DNA of 64,000 bases, taken from assembly GCF_000247695.1 (NCBI RefSeq), contig NW_004624781.1:5632118-5696117 (forward strand), given 5' to 3'. Position numbers and translations under genes: made by a program. This document shows, one piece after another, positions 56,190 to 64,000 of the stretch. How positions within the stretch are numbered: the stretch's first letter is position 1; each line of letters starts with the position of its first letter. Under the pieces are notes generated by a model. That model saw nothing but the letters and a program-made list of their open reading frames with translations, was not told the DNA's origin and did not search any database. Source of the stretch: Heterocephalus glaber (lineage: Eukaryota; Chordata; Mammalia; Rodentia; Bathyergidae).

Positions 56190-57398
56190 CACTGGACACA
56201 GATATTCTAAAAATAAATCAGTATGTAAGTAGAAATATGACAAAAATAATAAGCTGTAACATTAATTCTTTATTTGTCGGCATCTAAAGCAACAGAAAAG
56301 GTCTCTTAAAATTATTAATAGTCTAATATTTACTCTTTTGAACCAAAGTATGTGTATACTAAAATAATAATATGTAACATGCATGATTTAATTTCCCTTT
56401 TAAAACTTATTCAATGAAAATATATTTAGATAATATTAAAGTATCAGATGGGTTTACTGAAAACTACTACCAAATACATTTAAAACCTAACTTTGTCTTA
56501 TAAACCATCTACAGGAATGTATAGGAAAATACTTATAAGCATCAGCTATATTATTAGATCCAGTAATAAGGTTTTTTCTAAGAAAAAAGCAATTATAGAT
56601 TTTTTTAAAAAATAATAAAATTAAGCATTCCATTGAGCAGAAAAACATGCTCTGCAAGATGATCATTTTTTACCAACAGTACGATAAATATCAGAAATAA
56701 TTTTTAAAAATTTTTCTTAAATTGGTCAAGAAAAGAGCAATTTATTTAATCTATCTTGAGTCACTGAACAATCTAAACTTTGTCTTCTCTCCTTTTGATA
56801 GTAATTACAAGCAGATATATCAAATGTGACTCTCATTTAGACTTCGGTTTTTAAGAACAAAAGTTATTATCAGAGCCAATTACTGTTTTACCTACATGGC
56901 TGCACAAAAGCAGGGAGCTCAATTTTCATCTCATCAGTGATTTTGTGGTATTTATTTTATTACTATGCCCACAAAGCTATATAAGAAGGAAATAGCTTAT
57001 GCTATTAAAACTAGGGCTGGAATATAAGAGGCTAAGGTTTCTTTTAGAAGAACTTCTGAATTAAAAACACTAGGCAGCATGTAATGCCAGCTCCCCAGAC
57101 ATGGGCAGACCATAAAATGACACCCATCTGAGCAGCAGCTCCCACACAGAGTAATCAAAATTGAAATGCTTCACAAACAAAGTTGAGAGAGCCTATTTGC
57201 TAAGTTACAGTATTATCAGCATAACATTATTCTCAACAGTGTTTGCCACAAGTAATGTCTTCTAAAGTGGATATTGCATAATATCATATTCCCACTGGTA
57301 AAAGGCATCTGCCATTTAATCTCAGAGCCAGAGAAAAGACAAATAGGAAAGTAATTTTGCCACCTTTCACTCTCATTCTCCCAACCACTGTTACATAT
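56190..57398. other. Unassigned AT-rich DNA
   Basis: About 1.2 kb with no gene or repeat recognised. Confidence 0.45.
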
Positions 57399-57399
57399 A

Positions 57400-57550
57400 A
57401 TAGAACAATAGACATTAAGTCCTGGTTCAAGTCCTATAATCTCTATTTCTCATTTGAAAAACTGGGCAATAATACCCAGGTTGCAAAGGTTATTTGTGAG
57501 GTTCAGATGCCTTATGTATGTTGAGTATGTTGTAAATTATAAAGTACTAT
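57400..57550 (+). repeat. MIR SINE
   Basis: 'aagtcctggttcaagtccta', 'tttctcatttgaaaaactgg' and 'gcaataatacccaggttgca' followed by 'ttgtgaggttcagatgcc' match the MIR order. Confidence 0.75.
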
Positions 57551-57643
57551 TCAGGGGCCAACTTTAAAAGAGTTCTTACAAGTCAAAAAATAATGACTGT
57601 AATGGATTGAAACATTCCAATTATACAAAATCCCTGAGTTCTT

Positions 57644-57677
57644 TCTTTTTTCTTTTTTTTTTTGGTACCAGGGATCG
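57644..57677 (-). repeat. Minimal ID SINE insertion, 14 bp of element plus tail
   Basis: Only ggtaccagggatcg, the terminal 14 bases of an ID, and its T-rich tail lie between perfect 14-bp copies of atccctgagttctt (57,630-57,643 and 57,678-57,691). Confidence 0.88.
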
Positions 57678-57691
57678 ATCCCTGAGTTCTT

Positions 57692-58455
57692 AATATTTCC
57701 CCTTTCCTCAAAAACCTAATGGCAAAATTGTTAAATTAATCAGAAACTGATAAATAAAAAAAGGAATCAAGCCTTTATCCTACTTTTCCTTAAAAAACTG
57801 TTTACCAATGACTCACTAAGGAATAGTTCTTCATAGAAGCTAATACATGCTGAAGAAATGAAAGAAATAAAATTACTATTTCACAATTCCTAATGAAATA
57901 ATATATTCAGGTAAACATCTAAGTTTACTAATGCTACTAGGTGAAAGGTTATGAAGGGTTTTGCAAAAGATTAAGCTGACAATTCCTAGTCACTGATAAA
58001 TCTTAATATCACTAAAAGAGAAAAAGAGAAATTGCTTCCTGATAAATTATAAAATATACAGCACAACCTATGAAGTATTCCTGCCAAGAAGATGGAACCT
58101 GAAATTAATCAAGCTTATAGATAAAACTACCACTTTACGAGAAATACAAGGGACAGAGGAACACATAAAATGACACCCTGAGATTGAAATCAATCAAATC
58201 CAGATGGTAGGAAAAATTTATATGAAAAATGACCTAGTTTCTTCAACAAATAAATGCCATTGTTTAAATGAAGGAAACTGTCATACATAAAATAAGATAA
58301 CACTGCAACGTATGAGCCTTATTTGCATCCTAAGTCAAACAAACAATAGAAAGACAATTTTAATATAACTGAGAGAAACAGCATGGACTAGAAATTATGT
58401 AATATTAAAGAATTGTTAAATTTGTTAGATGTAATAATAGTTATATTTTTTAGAA
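57692..58455. other. Unassigned AT-rich DNA
   Basis: No gene or named repeat was recognised. Confidence 0.5.
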
Positions 58456-58468
58456 AAAGTCCTTCTCA

Positions 58469-58627
58469 GTCAAATGTGGTGGCACACATTTGTGATCCCA
58501 GCACTTGGGAGACTGAGGCAGGAGGATTGCCATGAGTTCAAGGCCAGCCTGGGCTACATAGTGAGTTCAGGGCCAGCCTGAACTACACAGTGATATTTTG
58601 TCTCAAAAAACAAACAAACAAACAAAC
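58469..58627 (+). repeat. B1 SINE with the rodent internal duplication
   Basis: The order is tgtggtggcacacatttgtg, 'ctgaggcaggaggattgcca', then ggccagcctgggctacatag and again 'ggccagcctgaactacacag', the tandem internal duplication that defines rodent B1. It ends in a (CAAA)n tail. The 13-bp duplication aaag[t/g]ccttctca lies at 58,456-58,468 and 58,628-58,640. Confidence 0.95.
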
Positions 58628-58640
58628 AAAGGCCTTCTCA

Positions 58641-59090
58641 AAGAATATACTATGACATGAAATGGCCTGACATTGCCAAAAAACATGGAGTAAAGAGATG
58701 ATATAACAAAAATTAAAATTATGTGAACTGTTAAAACTGGATGATGGTTCCATGGATTTTATTTTGTAGCTATTAAGAATATACTTTCTTAATAAAAGGT
58801 CATTAAAATTATGGTATGATTAAAACATAACTTTTCATTATTTTATTTTTATTTCAGCTATAAGATTCTGTGCACTATTATCTCTCTAATAGGACTAGAA
58901 GGATCAACAAGGGTAAGCTCCCCACTATCATAGCATCCTTAGCTCTGTGCACCTTCTACATAGCCCAGCTGCTGCCCAAGTCCTTCAGGTCAAAACCTTA
59001 AAACTGTGCCACTTCTTCTCAAAAACGCCCTTCCTGTTTTCTAATTCCTATAGGAGTTGAACCGGAAAATAAGAGAAAGGTGAGAGGAAA
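58641..59090. other. Unassigned DNA
   Basis: No feature was supported. A possible 55-bp exon near 58,860 was rejected. Confidence 0.45.
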
Positions 59091-59094
59091 GAGC

Positions 59095-59335
59095 TGACAT
59101 TTATTCAGCTTTCATCTTGTGCACTAAATAGGCACCAAATTGGTGGACATTGTTATAGCCAGGTAATTTAATTTAGTCCTTAAATTGGCAGAAGAGTGTG
59201 TGACATTATCGGTACTTTGCAATGAGGACAATTAAGTGACTTCTCATGGTTGCACAACCCACAAGGTGGGAGGCAGAATTTGATTTGTCCGAGTCCAAAG
59301 AAATGTTAGTTTATGCATTCCTGATTCCACTTTCT
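59095..59335 (-). repeat. MIR SINE
   Basis: 'attaagtgacttctcatggt' and 'caacccacaaggtgggaggc' match minus-strand MIR, with weak support at the left. Confidence 0.55.
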
Positions 59336-59339
59336 GAGA

Positions 59340-60428
59340 CAAGGAGAGACCACCATGGGACACAGGGCAGATGCACCTCTGGGGCCTCAACTTAGGGCAC
59401 TAAAAGTATGGTGGGTGTTCTTCCCTGCCCCTCACTCTTCTCAACAACCTGACCTCAAAACCAGGTGCATCATTAAACTCAAGATATTTTACCATAGCAT
59501 CTCCAAGAATGAACCAGATGAGAGAATAAAGCCATTGGGATCAGCATGGGAGGACAGAAGACAAGCTAACTCCGGGGCCCTTAGCCTGTTAGTCATTAAA
59601 AGCATGATATGTGCTTTCTTCTGAGGCAAGCAGGACATAAAGGCTGCTTTTACTAAACAGTGACTTTTCACTTGAGCCTACAGATACTCAATGAGTACCC
59701 ACCACCAGGATAAAGCTTGGAGTATCTTTCTTCGTTTTGTATCTGTCTCCTTCATTACCTTAATCTTTGGGTCAGGTCCCTGGCCAGCTCTGCATGTAGT
59801 CATGTTAATCACATAAGAAGTGTCTGTCTAAAAGCTAGTCATACAAAGTTTGTTAGCCCTAAGTTTACCTAACCTATGTCATCTGCCTTTAAGGCTAAGG
59901 ACACCAAGAGTAACTTATGGTATTCTCATGGTTTGCAGGGAGATTCAAGTGCCAGCTCTTACAGTGTCCTATTCCGGACTCCTGGAATGGTGCCTAGAAG
60001 TGTCTGGCCATTTCTCTAAACCTGCAGTCACCTTGGGTTCCTGCAAAGTTTCTGAAAAACTGAGACTGCCCCCACTCCAAGCAGAAGCGATTATTTCATG
60101 GGACCCATACTGCCTCCCTCAAGTCATAAGGAATTCTCTGGAGCCACGTTGTAGAAACAGAATGGAAATAATGGTCAACCAGACCCTGGGCCAGCCCAGC
60201 CCAGCAACCCCCATAAAAGCTGGGTCAGTTCCTTTGTTAACTTCCAGCCCGGTCCTCCCCACCAGTGCCATGCACACCTCCTCCAGCTCATCCTCTCCAT
60301 TCTCTGCTACTTCCCTATGAAAGCTTTGCCTGCCTTCTCAGACTCCTTGACCTGGTTTTTAATTCCCATTGTCACCGGGTCAAAGGGTACTATGTCTGAT
60401 ATCATTCCTAGCTGTCTGTCACACGCTT
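59340..60428. other. Unassigned DNA, possible unnamed LTR
   Basis: Around 60,190-60,240, 'agcaacccccataaaagctg' looks like a TATA region of an LTR and resembles the phrase at 14,980. A 156-codon ORF at 59,850-60,320 overlaps it, with no recognisable domain and a serine-rich end. I do not consider it a gene. Confidence 0.35.
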
Positions 60429-60429
60429 T

Positions 60430-60932
60430 AGTGTCTCTGGTCTCCACAAGTACTGCCTAGGGTCATGCCATCATGGACTGCTGCATAGGCCTCTGTACTG
60501 GCCCCTAAGGATGTATCTCTGCTTCCAATCCATCCCCTGCAGATCACCTGCCTCTGATTGCTAATGGGACTGTCTCTTACCTTTAAATCCCCAGTAGTTT
60601 CCCTTTGGGTGGCTTGATCTGACCTCTTCCTAATCCTAGCCCTCTGTCCTGCCACTCCCTCCCCACTGCTGCCCTTGTTCATGCTGACGGACCAGCCAGC
60701 TCCATGGAACTCACAGGCTCCCCACCTCTGTGACTGAGCATGCTGTCCCTCTTCAGGGGATGTTTTCTCTGCTCTCCAGGGCCTTCTGGGGACACTTGTA
60801 CTCAACTTCCTCTTGAACTTACCTCCCCTTTTCTATTCCAAACAACATTCATTCAAACATTTATTGAGAGCCCATTAGGTGTTATAAAAAAGAAAGATAA
60901 AGTCCCTGCCTCATGGATCTCACATTCTTAAA
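60430..60932. repeat. L2-like fragments
   Basis: 'ccatcccctgcagatcacct' and 'gtttccctttgggtggcttg' in 60,520-60,620 resemble an L2 body. At 60,842-60,932, 'attcattcaaacatttattg' followed by 'gtccctgcctcatggatctc' is the common old-LINE phrase in the other orientation. Confidence 0.45.
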
Positions 60933-61194
60933 GGAATATAAAGAATTGGCCAACAAATACATAATCATTTATAAAGATCCAGGAATGGGGTTTTTTTTTT
61001 GTTTCTTTATGATTATCTTCATTGTTTTACTCTTTTTATTAGTACATGTTGGCAGTATATAATATATGTATATGTATATAACACATCTGAATTCTTTTTT
61101 ATCCCCTTTCTTCCCCTCCCCTCTCTCCTCTTCTCCTTGAATCTCTTGGTCCCCTTCCCTTTTGCAAAAGTTCTAGCTTCCTATTTCCTATTAT

Positions 61195-61285
61195 TATTAT
61201 TATTATTTTTTGGTACCAGGGATTGAACTCAGGACCTTGCACTTGCAAGGCAGGCACTGGAACCACTGAGCTAAATCCCCGGCCC
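61195..61285 (-). repeat. ID-type SINE nested in the L1
   Basis: A full antisense ID (ggtaccagggattgaactca...gctaaatccccggcccc) preceded by a (TAT)n tract. The duplication cctattat is at 61,187-61,194 and 61,286-61,293. Confidence 0.92.
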
Positions 61286-62612
61286 CCTATTATCTTTTAT
61301 TTTGCTCTTTATACTTGGAGTTTCCATATAAGAGAAATCATGTGATATTTAAGCTTGTGTATCTGATTCATTTCACTTAACATTATAGTCTCAAGGTGCA
61401 TCCATTTGCCTACAAATGATTCCAATTTCTTTATAGTACTCCATTGTATATAAACACCACATTTTTTATCCGTGTATCTGTTGATAAACAGGATACTTTC
61501 AAGATTTAGCTATTATGAATTGTGCTGCTATAAACGTGGGTATGTATGTATCATTGTAATATGATGTCTTTAACTCTTCATGAAGATACCTAGAAAGGGA
61601 ATATCTGGGTCTAATGGAATTTCTATTGTGAGATTTTTGAGGAATCTCCAAACTGATTTCCACAGTGGTTGTACTAGTTTATACTCCCACCAACAATGTA
61701 GAAGGGTGCTTTTTTCCCCCACAGCCTCGCTAGCATTTGTTATTATTTGATTTCTTGATGATGAACATTCTTTCTGGGGTAAAAGGAATCTCAGTGTTGT
61801 TTTAATTTGCATTTCTCTAATAGCCAGAGATGTTGAACATTTTTTCATGTATTTCTTGGCCACTTGTACTTCTGAGAAGTGTATCTATTCATTTCAGCTG
61901 CCCATTTTCAATTGGGTCTTTTATTTGGGGGGGGTCTAATTTTTTGAGTTCTTTATCTATTCTAGATATTAGTTATCTGAGAATTAGCTGGAAATTTTTT
62001 TCCCATTCTGTAGGTTCTCTGTTCACTCTGTTGGTTGTTTCTTCTACTGTGCAGAAGCTTTTTAATTTGATATGATCCCATTTGTTGATTCTTGGTACTA
62101 TTTCTTGGGCAATTAGGCTTTTGTTCAGGAAGTTCTTGCCTATGTCTTCAAGTTTTACCTATTTATCTCCCAGAAGATTGTTTTTGTTTTAATATTTAGG
62201 TCTTTGATCTATTTTGATTCTAGATTAGTACATGGTGAGAGATATGGGTCTAAATTCAATCTTCTGCAGGTGAATAGCCAGTTTTCCCAGAACCATTTAT
62301 TAAAAAGTCTGTCTTTCTTCCAGGGTATGTTTTTGGACCCTTTGTCAAAGATCAGATGGCTAAATATGCCTGGAGTTCTTTCTGCATCCTCTATTCTGTT
62401 CCACTGAGCCTTAAGTCTGTTTTGTGCCAGTACCACACTGATTTTATGACTGTAGCTTTGTAATGTAACCTGAAATCTGGGAGTGTGATGGCTCCTACTT
62501 TGCTCTTGTTGCTCAGGATTTCTTTTTCTATTCTGGGTCTCTTCTGGTTCCATATGAATTTTAGGGTTGTTTTCTCTAGTTTTGTGAGGAGTGTCACTGG
62601 TATTTTGATTGG

Positions 62613-63482
62613 TGTCTTAGTTACTTATTCTTGTTGCTGAGACAAAATATCTGACACCCAAAGTTAGAAGAGGAAAGGTTTATTTAGCTCACAGTTCATA
62701 GAGGTTTCAGTTCATATATTGCTCAAACCAATTAAGGCAATGTGGCATGGCAGAGGGGTATTGCAGAGGAGAAGCAGCTCATGGCAGGAAGAAGGCAGCA
62801 AAGCAGCAAAGTATCAAGCAACAAGCAACAACCCTCTTAACGTCCCTTATATTTTATCTAGGCTACCTGCACTTAGGCATGTAACACTCACACCCAAGGA
62901 AGGCCTTCCCATTATCCACTCTTAGAACTGTGCCAAACCAATCAGTGGACTAATTTAGTAATCACAACTATCTTAGTTACTTTTCTCATTGCTGAGACAA
63001 ACTACTCAACACCCAAAGTTAAAGGAGAAAGGGTTTATTTTGGCTCACATTTTGTAGAGGCTTCAGTCCATAACTGGCTGGCTCCAAGACAGGGCAGCAT
63101 GGCAAAGGCACATCGCAGAGGAAAAATAGTTCATGGCAGGCAGAAGGCAGAAGGCACCAAGCTACAAGTGACAATAGCAGCTTCTTTCTGCCCCTGTTAT
63201 ATTCAAGCTACACTACCCAGTTTAAGGCAGATGTCAACACTCAGTGGACTAATTTAGTAATCACACACCCTTAATCCCAGCATCACACATTCTAGATCCA
63301 GCCACCTCTGAAAAAGCCCCACCTATAATTGCATGAGGCTTTGGGGGGACATCTAGACACAACACACACCCTCGATCCTAGCATCACACACTTAATCTCA
63401 GCATCACACTCTAGATCCAGCCACCTCTGAAAAGCTCCACCTATGACCACTTTGAGAGGACATCTAGATACAAGCCATAACA
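62613..63482 (-). mobile_element. Internally duplicated MaLR-type LTR inserted in L1 ORF2
   Basis: An 870-bp unit bounded by TG...CA has the 5-bp duplication attgg at 62,608-62,612 and 63,483-63,487, exactly splitting the L1 ORF2 frame. In LTR orientation it has two copies of an 80-bp 5' segment (63,403-63,474 and 63,283-63,362) and two copies of the 3' part (62,971-63,264 and 62,613-62,965). Each 3' part carries its own AATAAA (63,034-63,039 and 62,679-62,684). It is the same family as the 387-bp solo LTR at 18,850. Confidence 0.85.
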
Positions 63483-63886
63483 ATTGGGATTGCATTAAAT
63501 CTCTATATTAGTTTTGGGAGTATGGCCATTTTAACAATATTTCTACCCAGGAACAGGGGTATCTTTCCATTTTCTGATGTTCTTTTCAATATCCCTTTTT
63601 AGAGTACAGTAGTTTTCTTTGTTGAGGTCTTTTATTTCCTTGGTTAGGTTACTTCCTAAGTATTTAATTTTTCTTGATGCTATTGTGAATGGTATTATTT
63701 CCCTAATTTCTTTCTCAGTGAGTTCATTATTAGTGTACAGGAATACCATTGATTTTTGTGTGTTTTGTATCCTGATACCTTGGTGAATTTGATTATTCTA
63801 GCAGCCTTTTTGAGCGATTTTTGGGATCTTCTATGTAAAGGATCATGTCATCTGCAAGTAATGACAATTTTACTTCTTTCTTTCCT

Positions 63887-63932
63887 AAAGAAATGATTGA
63901 GGAAAAGAAAAAAAAAAAGAAATGATTGAGGA
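63887..63932. repeat. 17-bp direct repeat around a 12-bp A-rich insert
   Basis: aaagaaatgattgagga is at 63,887-63,903 and again at 63,916-63,932, separated only by aaagaaaaaaaa. The layout is a target-site duplication around a nearly bare poly(A) tail, next to the truncated end of the antisense L1. Confidence 0.8.
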
Positions 63933-64000
63933 ATGAGAAATCAATGATTAGTGAGAAGGAATAACTCCAGAAGCTAAGGCCTTAATAAGATGTTGGCCTT

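Larger units (their letters stand above)
60990..63885 (-). mobile_element. L1 LINE, antisense: 3' UTR and ORF2 C-terminal half, defective
   Basis: Minus-strand translation gives L1 ORF2 signatures: CSTSLAIREMQIKTTLRF (about 61,830), [16 protein letters not shown] (about 61,690), [11 protein letters not shown] (about 62,560) and PFTIASRKIKYLGSNLTKE (about 63,680). The frame is broken by shifts, so no endonuclease or reverse transcriptase function is possible. The 3' UTR lies at 60,990-61,320. The copy is 5'-truncated near 63,885 and holds an ID element and an LTR. Confidence 0.9.

Noticed and set aside
58862..58916. Possible 55-bp plus-strand exon with acceptor tttttatttcag and donor gtaagc
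   Set aside because: It is too short for an open frame to be informative, and the composition is AT-rich.
59850..60320. 156-codon ORF
   Set aside because: No recognisable domain, serine-rich end, and overlap with a possible unnamed LTR.
61570..62597. Active L1 ORF2
   Set aside because: The frame is split into separate pieces by shifts and by two insertions, and the 5' half is missing.

Overview
The window is 64 kb of rodent nuclear DNA with almost no coding content. The rodent call rests on SINEs read directly from the sequence. There is a B1 element carrying the rodent-type internal duplication (about 58,469-58,627). There are several dimers of a B1-like half joined to an ID-like half (31.3-31.7 kb, 42.5 kb, probably 9.0 kb). 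About twenty ID-type SINEs are present, with a tRNA-like A box (ttagctcagtgg) and B box (gttcgatcc). The B1-ID dimers and the absence of B2 or B4 point away from mouse and rat and towards the squirrel, dormouse or beaver side of rodents. That placement is inference.

No multi-exon gene can be assigned. Nearly all long ORFs fall in repeats or look like chance. Three segments have plausible splice sites and one open frame. The best is 53,665-53,781 on the minus strand: 117 bp, phase 0 at both ends, not recognised. A possible minus-strand terminal exon lies at 16,365-16,467 and a possible plus-strand exon at 50,744-50,842. They are reported as candidates only. The window most likely lies in a gene desert or a very large intron.

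Layout. 0-13 kb: scattered ID SINEs, MIR and L2 relics, a short L1 3' end and two microsatellites. 13-20 kb: two solo LTRs of ERVL-MaLR type, a mariner remnant, an L2 and an MER5A-like fragment. 20-27 kb: mostly unassigned AT-rich DNA with L2, MIR and MER5A fossils and an old LTR. 27-31 kb: a TA-flanked Tigger remnant, then a complete 2.18-kb MaLR element with both LTRs. 31-37 kb: an inverted pair of B1-ID dimers, a degraded L1 copy holding a 100-N assembly gap and two ID insertions, then a direct repeat around purine-rich DNA. 37-49 kb: sparse MIR and L1 relics, a 35-nt U2 snRNA retrocopy and a recent 3 x 80-bp tandem repeat. 49.3-54.4 kb: no repeat recognised by eye. 54-64 kb: ID insertions, including two cut down to their last few bases, a B1, and an antisense L1 ORF2 relic invaded by an ID and by an unusual 870-bp LTR with internal duplications.

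Nothing here supports a new gene system. The observations most worth following are the internally duplicated LTR, the near-empty retroinsertions with perfect target-site duplications, the U2 fragment, the intact MaLR element and the unrecognised exon candidate. Repeat family names come from memory of consensus sequences and have not been checked with a masking program.
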